Origin: JASFRS01 sp050114795
GTDB lineage: Bacteria > Pseudomonadota > Alphaproteobacteria > Sphingomonadales > CAKZYD01
Assembly (NCBI GenBank): GCA_050114795.1
Contig: JASFRS010000004.1
Span: 1-31,489, forward strand
DNA length: 31,489 bases
Direction of reading: 5' to 3'
The first letter of the stretch is position 1; the number at the start of each line of letters is the position of its first letter. The position numbers were made by a program, and so were the translations under genes. The notes beneath the pieces were generated by a model, which was given only the letters and a program-made list of their open reading frames with translations, searched no databases and was not told the DNA's origin. Below, piece after piece: positions 1-8,496 of the stretch.

Positions 1-146
1 CAAACTCAATACTCATAACCTGGGGCGAAATATCTAATACTGCATTAATATGCAAGAAAAAGATTCATTTACTATTTAAATAGCGTTCTCATTTTATTGT
101 ATTTACAGTTATTTATAGCAAATTATTGTTTTATATACTGTTTTAC

Positions 147-1970
147 TTACTCAACTGTAACTGACTTTGCAAGGTTACGCGGCTGATCTACATCAGTGCC
201 CTTAGCGACAGCAACATGATAAGCTAGTAATTGCACTGGAATTGCATAAAGAAGCGGCGTTGTAATAGCGTGCGAATGTGGCATTTCAATTGTCGCCACG
301 GCTGAAGACCCATGACCGTTCAATCCTTCCGCATCAGAGATAAACACAACCTTAGCACCACGGGCGATAACTTCCTGCATATTGGATATAGTCTTTTCAA
401 AGACCGGACTGGTTGGCGCCACCACTATAACAGGGACATTTTCATCTATCAGTGCAATCGGCCCATGCTTCATTTCGCCAGCCGCATAGCCTTCCGCATG
501 AATATAGCTGATCTCTTTCAGCTTCAGCGCACCTTCAAGAGCAATTGGGTAGTCGACACCCCGCCCCAGGTACAGCGCATCACGCGCTTTAGCGATGTCT
601 TGGGCAATTTCTTCAATATGCTCATCATGATTAAGCACTTGAGACATTTGGGACGGTAGCTCCTGAAATGCCTGCACAATCTCTGCCTCTTGTTTTTCAT
701 CAATAGTATTCCGCGCCAATGCCAAAGACGTCGCAAAAGCAGCAAGAACAGAAAGCTGACAGGTAAAGGCTTTGGTTGAAGCAACACCAATCTCTGGCCC
801 CGCATAAGTCGGGAGAACAATGTCCGCCTCCCGCTCCATAGAGCTTTCCCGCACATTCACAATCGCTGCAACAATCTGCCCCGCTTTGCGCGCCTGACGC
901 AAAACCTCCAAAGTATCAGAGGTTTCACCGGATTGAGAAATCAACAGAGTCAGCCCGCCATCCTGAAAGACCGGTTCACGATAGCGAAACTCAGAGGCGA
1001 TATCGACTTCAACCGGAATTCTCGCCAGATTTTCAATCCAATAACGCGCAATCATTCCCGCATAAAAGCTGGTCCCGCACGCAACGATTGTGACCTTTGA
1101 AACTGTAGACAAATCAAGATCAACATCAGGCAAAGACACCCGACCATGCAATGGGTCCACATAGGCCGCTATGGTCTGACTGACGACCGTTGGCTGCTCA
1201 TAAATTTCCTTCTGCATGAAATGGCGGTAATTGCCCTTATCAATCAACGCGCCAGTCACACTGGACGTCGCAATACCACGATCCACTTCTGCATCATTTT
1301 CATCAAAAACTTGATAGCCATCCTGGCTTAAGACAACCCAATCACCGTCTTCCAAATAACTCACCCGGTTCGTAAGATGCGCAAGCGCGATGGCATCGGA
1401 GCCTAGATACATTTCCCCATCACCCACACCGACGACCAAGGGGCTGCCACGCCGCGCACCGATAAGAAGATTATCTTCCTGAGCAAAAATAAAGGCCAAG
1501 GAGAAAGCACCACGTAATTTGGCTAAAGTCAGCCGGACGGCCTCAACAGGGCCATAACCTTCACCCAACAAATCGCTGACGAGGACGGCGATGACTTCCG
1601 TATCCGTTTCTGTCGTAAAATTGTGACCTTTCTTTTCAAGGTCTTCGCGCAATTCCCGGAAATTTTCGATAATCCCATTATGGACGACAGCCACTTTTTC
1701 CGTCACATGGGGGTGGGCATTATTTTCAGTCGGCGCACCATGGGTTGCCCAACGGGTATGTGCGATACCTGTCACGCCTGGAAGCGGCTTTTCATCCAGC
1801 GCTTTTTCTAAATTAAAGAGCTTACCTTCGGCGCGGCAGCGGGTTATTACTCCATCTACCAAGGTTGCCACACCGGCTGAATCATACCCCCGATATTCCA
1901 GGCGTTTCAGGCCGAATAAAAGCCGATCAGCAGCTAGATCATTTCCCACGATTGCGATGATGCCGCACAT
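147..1970 (-). CDS. glmS: Glutamine--fructose-6-phosphate aminotransferase (isomerizing)
   Basis: GlmS makes glucosamine-6-phosphate from fructose-6-phosphate and glutamine, the first committed step to UDP-GlcNAc, in the cytoplasm. The 607-residue protein starts MCGIIAIVG, so Cys2 becomes the N-terminal nucleophile of the class II glutaminase domain (about residues 1-220). Two SIS sugar-isomerase domains follow, with the SQSGETSDTLE phosphosugar-binding segment in the first. The C-terminus DVDQPRNLAKSVTVE is the conserved GlmS tail. Length is normal for the family. It lies 5 bp downstream of glmU, so the two are very likely one transcript. I see no clear rho-independent terminator in the 146 AT-rich bases after its stop. 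Confidence 0.98.
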   Translation of the reverse strand: MCGIIAIVGNDLAADRLLFGLKRLEYRGYDSAGVATLVDGVITRCRAEGKLFNLEKALDEKPLPGVTGIAHTRWATHGAPTENNAHPHVTEKVAVVHNGIIENFRELREDLEKKGHNFTTETDTEVIAVLVSDLLGEGYGPVEAVRLTLAKLRGAFSLAFIFAQEDNLLIGARRGSPLVVGVGDGEMYLGSDAIALAHLTNRVSYLEDGDWVVLSQDGYQVFDENDAEVDRGIATSSVTGALIDKGNYRHFMQKEIYEQPTVVSQTIAAYVDPLHGRVSLPDVDLDLSTVSKVTIVACGTSFYAGMIARYWIENLARIPVEVDIASEFRYREPVFQDGGLTLLISQSGETSDTLEVLRQARKAGQIVAAIVNVRESSMEREADIVLPTYAGPEIGVASTKAFTCQLSVLAAFATSLALARNTIDEKQEAEIVQAFQELPSQMSQVLNHDEHIEEIAQDIAKARDALYLGRGVDYPIALEGALKLKEISYIHAEGYAAGEMKHGPIALIDENVPVIVVAPTSPVFEKTISNMQEVIARGAKVVFISDAEGLNGHGSSAVATIEMPHSHAITTPLLYAIPVQLLAYHVAVAKGTDVDQPRNLAKSVTVE

Positions 1971-1975
1971 AAATC

Positions 1976-3340
1976 TTATAATCCTTTTTTCTTCTCTAAC
2001 ATACGGTCTCTAAAGGCCTTGGCCCACCCCGTGATCGACCGTTGCTTACCCCGCGCCACAACGAGGTCATCTTTTTCAACATCGCGCGTTACAACACTTC
2101 CCGCACCGACGATAGCGCCATCACCAATTTTCACAGGGGCCACCAATGCAGAGTTCGACCCTATAAATGCGCCCGCACCGATTTCCGTTTGATATTTGAA
2201 ATAGCCGTCATAATTACAGCTTATAGTTCCAGCGCCGATATTGGCATTTTCGCCAACAACTGCATCCCCCAAATAGGTTAAATGGCTGACCTTTGCACCC
2301 GCATTTAATTCGGCATTTTTAAGTTCGACAAAATTACCGACCTTGGCCCCTTCCCCCACATTTGCACCGGGGCGCAAACGCGCGAACGGACCCACGGACG
2401 CCCCACTCTTTACGATGCAGCCTTCTAGATGAGAAAAGGCTTTGATTACAACACCATCTTCAACACGCACTTTAGGCCCAAATACAACATTTGGCTCGAC
2501 AATCACATCATTGCTCAGAGCAGTATCATGGCTGAAATGCACCGTTTCCGGATCAATCAAGGTAACGCCTGCCTCCATAGCTTGTTGGCGGCGACGCGTT
2601 TGAAACATCCGTTCAAGCTGTGCAAGATCAACGCGGGAGTTCACGCCCGCGACTTCCTCTTCATCGGCTTCCGTATATACGGCCTTCAGCCCTTTTTGAT
2701 CTGCCAGCCCCACGATATCCGTCAAATAATATTCTTGAGCTGCGTTTTCATTTTTCACTTGAGATAAAAGCTCAAACAAAAGCGGTGCGCGAACAGCCAT
2801 GATGCCTGAATTGCACAGATCAATAGCACGTTCAGATGAGGTCGCGTCCTTCCATTCACGGATAGCCAACAGCGCGTCATCTTCCACGATCATACGACCA
2901 TAACGAGCAGGATCCTTGGCCCTAAAACCCAGCACGGACAAGGCGCAATCATCCCCTGCATTTTCCAGTGATGACACAAGAGCAAAAAGCGTTTCCGCAC
3001 GAATAAGCGGCACATCCCCATAAAGCACGAGGACAATGCCGTTGAATTCTTTCAATGACTCCCAAGCCTGCTGAACAGCATGACCGGTGCCTAATTGCGG
3101 ACTTTGCTCGACGAGCTCAGCATGCGCCTTATAAGGCTCAAGCTGCTCTTTCAAAGCACCAACAACCAGGGTCGTGGACTGCACTTTTAGCGCAGAGAGT
3201 GTTTGAAACAGATGGTCGAGCATTGGTTGCCCGCCAATTGGATGCAGCACCTTATGGCGCTTGGATTTCATCCGTGTCCCCTTCCCTGCAGCGAGGATGA
3301 TGGCAGCAAGCGGCGATGCTGTTTCAAAGCTTTGATTCAT
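1976..3340 (-). CDS. glmU: Bifunctional N-acetylglucosamine-1-phosphate uridyltransferase / glucosamine-1-phosphate acetyltransferase
   Basis: GlmU acetylates glucosamine-1-phosphate and then uridylates it to UDP-GlcNAc, the precursor of peptidoglycan, lipid A and many exopolysaccharides. The N-terminal nucleotidyltransferase domain carries LAAIILAAGKGTRMKS (residues about 11-26) and a later LVLYGDVPLI metal/nucleotide segment. From about residue 250 to the end there is a left-handed beta-helix of hexapeptide repeats with the acetyltransferase signature around ISCNYDGYFKYQTEIG. The length of 454 residues is typical. It is the first gene of a glmU-glmS pair and is divergent from the gph-like gene, with about 100 bp between the two starts to hold both promoters. 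Confidence 0.97.
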   Translation of the reverse strand: MNQSFETASPLAAIILAAGKGTRMKSKRHKVLHPIGGQPMLDHLFQTLSALKVQSTTLVVGALKEQLEPYKAHAELVEQSPQLGTGHAVQQAWESLKEFNGIVLVLYGDVPLIRAETLFALVSSLENAGDDCALSVLGFRAKDPARYGRMIVEDDALLAIREWKDATSSERAIDLCNSGIMAVRAPLLFELLSQVKNENAAQEYYLTDIVGLADQKGLKAVYTEADEEEVAGVNSRVDLAQLERMFQTRRRQQAMEAGVTLIDPETVHFSHDTALSNDVIVEPNVVFGPKVRVEDGVVIKAFSHLEGCIVKSGASVGPFARLRPGANVGEGAKVGNFVELKNAELNAGAKVSHLTYLGDAVVGENANIGAGTISCNYDGYFKYQTEIGAGAFIGSNSALVAPVKIGDGAIVGAGSVVTRDVEKDDLVVARGKQRSITGWAKAFRDRMLEKKKGL

Positions 3341-3442
3341 AATTTTACTATAAGTCCTGTTAGGGCTGGCCCAATTCGCAGCACAATGCCATACAGTCTT
3401 TTAATTTTCCATAACCAGGTTCAAGAGAGTTTAAAGTCAGCA

Positions 3443-4147
3443 ATGAAGCCAAATCATGACCTAAATAGCAATAAAACGCAGCCTTTATTGATTTTTGATC
3501 TAGACGGTACTTTGGTTGATACGGCCCCTGACCTCACGCACGCATTAAATCATGTTTTAGCCTCGATCAGTCGCCCACATGTAGCCTTGGAAGACGTACG
3601 GCACATGGTTGGTCATGGTGCAATGGCAATGATCAAATTAGGCACAGCAGCAACTGGTCAGGAAATTACCAATGAAGCAGAGCGACAGATATTGTTACAG
3701 CGCTATCTGGATTATTACAGCGCTCATATTTTTGAAGGAAGCCAAGCCTTTCCTAATATGATCGAAACATTAGATTATTTCCGTGCTTCCGGTCATAACC
3801 TAGCAATATGCACAAACAAGCCCACAGCGCTGAGCGTTCAGCTTATCGAAGCCATGGGACTAACAGACTATTTCAAAGTAAATTTAGGAGCTGATAGCGT
3901 TGTTCAGCGCAAACCCCATGCCGAGCACCTCTTAGAGACCATCAAACAGGCCGGTGGCACACAAGATAACGCGATCATGATAGGTGATTCTGAAACGGAC
4001 TTTAAAACCGCCAGAAATGCAGGAATTCCAATTGTTATGGTTGATTTCGGCTATAGCGACAACCCCGTGGAAAGCCTGGGTGCAGATGCCGTCATCAGCG
4101 ATTTTTCAGAGCTTAAATCACTGATTCCAGACCTAATGGCTCGCTGA
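3443..4147 (+). CDS. gph: HAD-family phosphatase, phosphoglycolate phosphatase type (Gph)
   Basis: This is a 234-residue HAD hydrolase. LLIFDLDGTLVDTAPDL near the N-terminus is HAD motif I with the nucleophile Asp and the acid Asp two residues on. ICTNKP is motif II, and MIGDSETDFKTARNAG is the acidic motif IV. The Gph subfamily hydrolyses 2-phosphoglycolate to glycolate, clearing DNA-repair or photorespiratory by-product, but HAD substrates are hard to assign from sequence. The open frame reaches back to 3203, inside glmU. I start at ATG 3443 because homology begins there and a purine-rich AGAGAG lies about 13 bases upstream; ATG 3386 is possible. Its stop overlaps the convergent nucleotidyltransferase gene by 15 bp. 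Confidence 0.88.
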   Translation: MKPNHDLNSNKTQPLLIFDLDGTLVDTAPDLTHALNHVLASISRPHVALEDVRHMVGHGAMAMIKLGTAATGQEITNEAERQILLQRYLDYYSAHIFEGSQAFPNMIETLDYFRASGHNLAICTNKPTALSVQLIEAMGLTDYFKVNLGADSVVQRKPHAEHLLETIKQAGGTQDNAIMIGDSETDFKTARNAGIPIVMVDFGYSDNPVESLGADAVISDFSELKSLIPDLMAR

Positions 4148-5209
4148 TCGCCGCTTCCACCATTTCCTAAGCAGATGCCGTGCAAGCATGAGGGGGGGCA
4201 TGCGCAGCCAATGCGAACGGATATAAAGGAAAAATCTTTGCCATCCGCCCCATTCTCTATGCCAGGCCTCTGTCTTTAAAAACATTGAAAAGACGAGATG
4301 GTCCATCAATGCAAGAATGGGGCGGCTTGGCAGATGATTCCTTAAGTCTATTTCTAAAGCTTTATAATCATCACAGCCCAGCACTAATCTCAAATAGCGC
4401 AGCGCATAAGCGAGGGGGCGCATAACGCCAAGCTCAACAGCACGCCTTTTGAGTTTTTGCTCAAACCGTGGGTCTTGGGCCGCAAAATGCGCCATAATAT
4501 CTGAAAAATCGAAAAGGCCACGCAATCCGCCCATCAAATCCCCATCATAGAAGGTGTGAAGGGCACAATGGATCGCCATATCCGGGCCATCCAGAACCTT
4601 CCACCCATGCAAAGGGCATGTCTGCGCTTCAGCAATCAACAAACGTGCAGCAGGATTAAGCCTTGAGGTCTTTGGCAAAATAGCATGATGAATATCCACG
4701 ATGATACCACGAGTGGCGTGGCGCATTGGCGGCAATTCATGCATCCATTCCCGATAATAATGTTCATCATATTCATCAGATTTTGCAGCCACCCACCCAT
4801 GCGCGCGCAGCAATTGCTCAATCTCTGCAAGATCATTCCTGGGGCTTAGAAAATCCACATCTGAACATAAACGCCCCTCCGCCCCCGGCAGGTTTAATGC
4901 CAGATATGCCAGACCTTTAAGCAGTATTTTTGGACCTTCATAATCTTCAAGAGCCCTATCAATACGAGATAATTCAAAAATCATCCGCTGTTGATTGGTT
5001 TTGGTGACAATCAGTGCATCCCGCAAAACATCTGCGGCTACCGGATCAAGTTTTTCAATCACACCTGATTGTTGTGCTCTATATGCCAGTCGACCGGCCA
5101 AAACCTCCCATTGCGCAAGGCGCATCAGCTCAGCAAATCCCACAGCATCTAAGGATAATATCATCTCCGGTTCATGCAGGGCGCGAATGAGAGTTTTATT
5201 TGTCGTCAC
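4133..5209 (-). CDS. Nucleotidyltransferase-family protein (PF14907 type) of the HPr-rel-A cassette
   Basis: A 358-residue protein resembling the uncharacterised nucleotidyltransferases of the NTP_transf_5 group. The segment ILLKGLAYLAL followed by GRLCSDVDFLS is the expected G-(x)n-DxD metal and nucleotide-binding core. HYYREWMHELPPMRH and IIVDIHHAI are further conserved-looking, histidine-rich segments. It is the last gene of the operon with the HprK-related kinase and PqqD-like protein. The open frame extends to GTG 5254, but GTG 5209 has a GGAG 7 bases upstream and overlaps the kinase stop by only 14 bp, so I prefer it. From family knowledge it may transfer a nucleotide to a protein or peptide; the substrate is unknown. 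The C-terminus is strongly basic (KWWKRRSASH). Confidence 0.8.
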   Translation of the reverse strand: MTTNKTLIRALHEPEMILSLDAVGFAELMRLAQWEVLAGRLAYRAQQSGVIEKLDPVAADVLRDALIVTKTNQQRMIFELSRIDRALEDYEGPKILLKGLAYLALNLPGAEGRLCSDVDFLSPRNDLAEIEQLLRAHGWVAAKSDEYDEHYYREWMHELPPMRHATRGIIVDIHHAILPKTSRLNPAARLLIAEAQTCPLHGWKVLDGPDMAIHCALHTFYDGDLMGGLRGLFDFSDIMAHFAAQDPRFEQKLKRRAVELGVMRPLAYALRYLRLVLGCDDYKALEIDLRNHLPSRPILALMDHLVFSMFLKTEAWHREWGGWQRFFLYIRSHWLRMPPLMLARHLLRKWWKRRSASH

Positions 5210-6131
5210 GCCCTGTCTCCAACTGCTCAAAAGCCTCTTGCACCAACGCTGCACCCTCCTGTTGCGAGTTAAAGCGGATATGAAAGGCTTTGGCCCGGCT
5301 GCACATGTCCGTCAAACATTGGAATGCAGGGCGGCCAAGCTTCCAATAATTGACGGATGCACTTACCATACGCGTCAAGGCTTCAATTGGCGGGCAAGGC
5401 GTAATTTCAGGCCGGGCTGAGGCATCAAAAGTCGGAAAAAGAATAAGCTGAGGCTCTGTCTTTTTCTGATTTAAAATCGCCTCTTTCGGCGGTTTTAAAT
5501 ATTTCACATCTCCCTTGAACGTATTGGCATATAAACGCGAGAAACGACGCTCATCTATCAACGCTTTCATTGCGGGGATGGATTCATTTTTTAAAGAAAT
5601 AGGTCTGGGATACGGAACCTGTCGGCCGTCCTCCATATCCAACAACACAAATTCATCACCCATAAAGCGCCAACCGCCATAGCCTAGACCTGATGCCAAT
5701 GTGCTTTTCCCGGAGCCCGAGGCACCCGGCATGATAACAGAGCGTCCCTTATCATCAGCGACAGATGAAGCATGAAAAACAAGATGGCGATTTCGAACCA
5801 TGGCCATATGCCAGTTCACCGACATTTCCATCGCGACAAAAGCTATGTCTTCATTTACAGGCAAAAGGGGCGATGGATATTCACCGGAAATCAGTATTTT
5901 TGGGCGTATCCAGCGGCGCAACCAAGATGAATGCAGCAAGGCAACGCTTTGATGCACAAAGGCATCAGATGGCGCCTGTGGATATTCACTGTACATGTCA
6001 TGAATATCACGCGCTAAAGAAGCCAAAGGTGAACGAATAAGAGTTGTGGCGGGCCCGATACTTAAGCGCAGACCATCCCCCTTTAAAGCTGATGCGATCG
6101 CTTCAGCCCCTAATTCACCAATAGAGCTCAT
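5196..6131 (-). CDS. HprK-related kinase A
   Basis: This 311-residue protein belongs to the HPr kinase/phosphorylase-like P-loop group called HprK-related kinase A. The Walker A loop PGASGSGKSTLA is at about residues 134-145. It is followed by GWRFMGDEFVLLD, which holds the acidic DE pair typical of HprK-like proteins, and by PYPRPISLKN. HLVFHASSVA just before the P-loop matches the HxSS-type strand seen in relatives. True HprK phosphorylates serine of HPr. Here no HPr gene is near and the partners are a PqqD-like chaperone and a nucleotidyltransferase, so the target is probably another protein or peptide. It starts 7 bp after the PqqD-like gene. Kinase activity is inferred. Confidence 0.88.
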   Translation of the reverse strand: MSSIGELGAEAIASALKGDGLRLSIGPATTLIRSPLASLARDIHDMYSEYPQAPSDAFVHQSVALLHSSWLRRWIRPKILISGEYPSPLLPVNEDIAFVAMEMSVNWHMAMVRNRHLVFHASSVADDKGRSVIMPGASGSGKSTLASGLGYGGWRFMGDEFVLLDMEDGRQVPYPRPISLKNESIPAMKALIDERRFSRLYANTFKGDVKYLKPPKEAILNQKKTEPQLILFPTFDASARPEITPCPPIEALTRMVSASVNYWKLGRPAFQCLTDMCSRAKAFHIRFNSQQEGAALVQEAFEQLETGRDDK

Positions 6132-6138
6132 GAATTCG

Positions 6139-6420
6139 CTATATCACAGGAATGATCAAACCCAAATCATCGAGTTCCTGCACACGGGCAAGAAGCACAT
6201 CTTTGGGATCGCCATCTGCTTCTAAATCAAATTTTTCGCTTAAACGTTCGGCTAATTGGTTAATATCCAAAGGTGCCTCAGCCAAAAGCACGAGGATTTC
6301 ATAAGGAACGTCGCTTAAGATATGAGTGCCGCCGTGTTTGGGCTCATATAACACATGAAAACCGTCGAGAACGCGAATGTCCTGTTCAGACCATGAAAGA
6401 GCTGTCCATCGTTGTCCCAT
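6139..6420 (-). CDS. HPr-rel-A system PqqD-family peptide chaperone
   Basis: A 93-residue PqqD-like protein. PqqD-fold proteins bind leader sequences of ribosomally made peptides and present them to modifying enzymes (RiPP recognition element). Conserved-looking points are VLDGFHVLYEPKHGGTHILSDVPYEILVLLAE, where the family normally shows a beta hairpin then helix, and the C-terminal VQELDDLGLIIPV. No radical-SAM PqqE partner is nearby; instead it precedes the HprK-related kinase by 7 bp, which is the arrangement of the HPr-rel-A cassette. ATG 6420 has AAGGA five bases upstream. The natural client is unknown; the gene directly upstream encodes a small Tat-exported protein that is a candidate. 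Confidence 0.87.
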   Translation of the reverse strand: MGQRWTALSWSEQDIRVLDGFHVLYEPKHGGTHILSDVPYEILVLLAEAPLDINQLAERLSEKFDLEADGDPKDVLLARVQELDDLGLIIPVI

Positions 6421-6452
6421 ACAGGTCCTTGCAGATCTTTAAGCGGCTGTTC

Positions 6453-6827
6453 TTACTGATAAGATTGCAATTGAGATGTGAGACCAGAGGAAATAATACA
6501 GGTCATCCCCGCTGCATTAGGCTCCAATTGCGCAAGATAGCGTAATTGCGCTGGCTGCAGCCGATCAGGATTTTTCTTAAGCTCCGCACCAAATACGGTC
6601 GTTTCAGGAATTATCTGAGCACGCCCACGGATCCGCCGCGGATCATTTGGTTCAAGGCCGAAATTAGCGTTTAATTGCGGAATGGTAACAGTACAGGTTA
6701 CAGAAGCAGCCCATGCAGCGCCCCCGCGCAAAGTCAATGCCGCCGGCACAGCAGCAGCACCCAATTTCAACAGCTTACGCCGTGAAGTTACCTTTTCAGA
6801 GCCATTACCTGTCGATTTATCCGTCAC
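6453..6827 (-). CDS. Small Tat-signal protein of unknown function, first gene of the HPr-rel-A operon
   Basis: I do not recognise the mature domain. The 124-residue protein has a clear twin-arginine signal: SRRKLLKLGAAAVPAAL at about residues 15-31 and a cleavage site after GGAAWA (residue about 40), so it should be exported folded to the periplasm. The mature part, about 84 residues, has just two cysteines, in VTCTV near its start and MTCII near its end, that could form one disulfide. It ends SSGLTSQLQSYQ, rich in Ser, Thr and Gln. Start is GTG 6827, with AGGTG 5 bases upstream. It lies 32 bp upstream of the PqqD-like gene and is presumably cotranscribed. It could be the substrate of the cassette, or just a passenger. 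Confidence 0.75.
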   Translation of the reverse strand: MTDKSTGNGSEKVTSRRKLLKLGAAAVPAALTLRGGAAWAASVTCTVTIPQLNANFGLEPNDPRRIRGRAQIIPETTVFGAELKKNPDRLQPAQLRYLAQLEPNAAGMTCIISSGLTSQLQSYQ

Positions 6828-6864
6828 AGCATCACCTCAGTCCGCTATCGCTGCATCACATTGA

Positions 6865-6920
6865 ATATGGTCTATCTCAACATATTTCATATTTCTGTAC
6901 CATATAAAAACTATGTTGAG
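6865..6920. promoter_or_regulatory. Pair of interleaved inverted repeats upstream of the HPr-rel-A operon
   Basis: CTCAACATA at 6876-6884 is matched by its exact complement TATGTTGAG at 6912-6920, a 9-bp perfect inverted repeat with a 27-bp spacer. A second pair, ATATGG at 6865-6870 and CCATAT at 6900-6905, interleaves with it. The block lies 38-93 bp upstream of the Tat-protein GTG and about 180 bp upstream of phoR. It could be an operator for a dimeric regulator binding at two sites. No regulator gene is adjacent, so this is a structural observation only. Confidence 0.35.
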
Positions 6921-7098
6921 AACAAAACGCTTGCCCGCTTACCATGCAAGCAAGAAACAAGCCATGATATAGTTTTATTTATAATTCAATAACTTGTTTC
7001 TAAATGTAGCTTATAAAATAGAAGACATGTAAGAAATGTCGACATGATCGAGAAACAATCGCTGATCTCCATGTTTTTCAGCAAATTATGAGGGTTTT

Positions 7099-8478
7099 GT
7101 GGATAAATTACAGCGAGAAAAACAGGACCGACCATTTGAAGAGTCCAGCCTGGGAAAATCAGGACGTAGGAAAACATTTGTCTGGTCTTTTACGACAGCG
7201 CAAATCACCTCCGTTGCCCTCACATATTTCGCTCTCATCGGCGCCACACTCCTTGACTGGATTTCTGGGGTATTTGCTTTTGCGCTTGCGGTCATAGTCA
7301 GCGTTTATTCCTATATTCTCGGCCGGAAATACGACCGCGATGTTGCACGACTGACACGAAATGCGGCCCGCATCGCCCGTGATCAGGAGCGCGCCCGCGC
7401 GAAGACCCAAGCGCCTCTAAGGTCAAAAATTGTGCAGGGTTTTGTGGACCCACTTTTAATGATTGATGCCAAAAGAAAAGTGGTTGAGGCCAACGCCGCA
7501 GCGCGGGACCTGTTTGGGGCCACAATTATTGGCAAAGACCTGTCTTTCTTTATCCGCACGCCCAACGTCCTGGAAGCCATAAAGGAGGCCATGAACAGCG
7601 GACGGCCCGCTGAATGTGAGTTTCTTTTTGATAAAGAGGTGGGGCATCACTTCAGTATGCGTGCTGCGATGGTTGCAAATGAACTCGCAGATGATGAAGA
7701 AGCTGAATCAGATACGCCTTTTTACATTGTTCTGGCCTTTTCAGATATCACAAAGGTCAAGCTGGCTGAGCGCATGCGGGCCGATTTTGTTGCCAATGCT
7801 AGCCATGAACTACGTACGCCTCTCACAACTTTGATTGGCTTTATTGAAACACTTCAAGGTCCGGCCAAAACAGACACCAAAGCCATGGAGCGTTTTTTAT
7901 CCATCATGGATGAAGAGGCAGGGCGGATGGTCCGTGTCATTGACGACCTGCTTTCATTATCCCGGATTGAACTGGACAAACATGTAAGCCCAACGGAAAG
8001 CGTTGACTTGAGTGAAATCATAAAAGGAATTGGCCACAGCCTAGAAATGTCGCTCAAGGAAGATAACCGAATCTATAAGACGGATATTGCACCAGACCTT
8101 CCTCTTGCGCGCGCGGACCGTGACCAGGTTATTCAAGTCCTGCAAAATCTCGTATCAAATGCGATAAAATATGGGCAAAGCGGAACAGAAATAACTATCC
8201 GCGCCAAACGCACAAGCCCTTCTGAAATAAAAGTGGAAGTTGCGGATCGTGGAGAGGGCATTCCAAGCGAACATATCCCCCGCTTAACCGAACGCTTCTA
8301 CCGTGTGGACACCGCACGCTCCAGACAAATGGGGGGAACGGGATTGGGACTCGCTATTGTTAAACATATTATCGAACGCCATCGCGGGCGATTATCCATC
8401 GACAGCATTCAAGGCAAGGGCACGACAATTTCTTTTACCCTCCCCGTCTCTGAGGAAACGACTGGAAAACAAAGATAA
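7099..8478 (+). CDS. phoR: Phosphate regulon sensor histidine kinase PhoR
   Basis: PhoR is the membrane sensor kinase that phosphorylates PhoB when phosphate is scarce and is held inactive by the Pst transporter through PhoU. The 459-residue protein has two closely spaced membrane segments (about residues 33-53 and 57-75), a PAS-like domain (about 110-220), HisKA with FVANASHELRTPLT (phospho-acceptor His236), and HATPase_c with N box around residues 350-354, DRGEGIP (383-389) and GGTGLGLAI (412-420). Start is GTG 7099, with GAGGG four bases upstream. It begins the phoR-pst-phoU-phoB cluster, and its stop is followed 18 bp later by the Pho-box array of pstS. I see no Pho box upstream of phoR itself. 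Confidence 0.95.
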   Translation: MDKLQREKQDRPFEESSLGKSGRRKTFVWSFTTAQITSVALTYFALIGATLLDWISGVFAFALAVIVSVYSYILGRKYDRDVARLTRNAARIARDQERARAKTQAPLRSKIVQGFVDPLLMIDAKRKVVEANAAARDLFGATIIGKDLSFFIRTPNVLEAIKEAMNSGRPAECEFLFDKEVGHHFSMRAAMVANELADDEEAESDTPFYIVLAFSDITKVKLAERMRADFVANASHELRTPLTTLIGFIETLQGPAKTDTKAMERFLSIMDEEAGRMVRVIDDLLSLSRIELDKHVSPTESVDLSEIIKGIGHSLEMSLKEDNRIYKTDIAPDLPLARADRDQVIQVLQNLVSNAIKYGQSGTEITIRAKRTSPSEIKVEVADRGEGIPSEHIPRLTERFYRVDTARSRQMGGTGLGLAIVKHIIERHRGRLSIDSIQGKGTTISFTLPVSEETTGKQR

Positions 8479-8496
8479 ACCACGTCTCTTAGCGTT

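Noticed and set aside
72..83. 12-bp palindrome CTATTTAAATAG downstream of glmS
   Set aside because: It is AT-only apart from its end bases, in AT-rich DNA, with no loop or T tract; chance is likely.
1..146. Riboswitch or glmS ribozyme near glmS
   Set aside because: The region is downstream of glmS, not upstream; glmU lies directly upstream with a 5-bp gap, and the glmS ribozyme is a Gram-positive feature.
3203..3442. 80-residue N-terminal extension of the Gph-like protein
   Set aside because: The extension lies on the reverse of glmU, has no HAD homology, and an in-frame ATG with HAD motif I follows at 3443.
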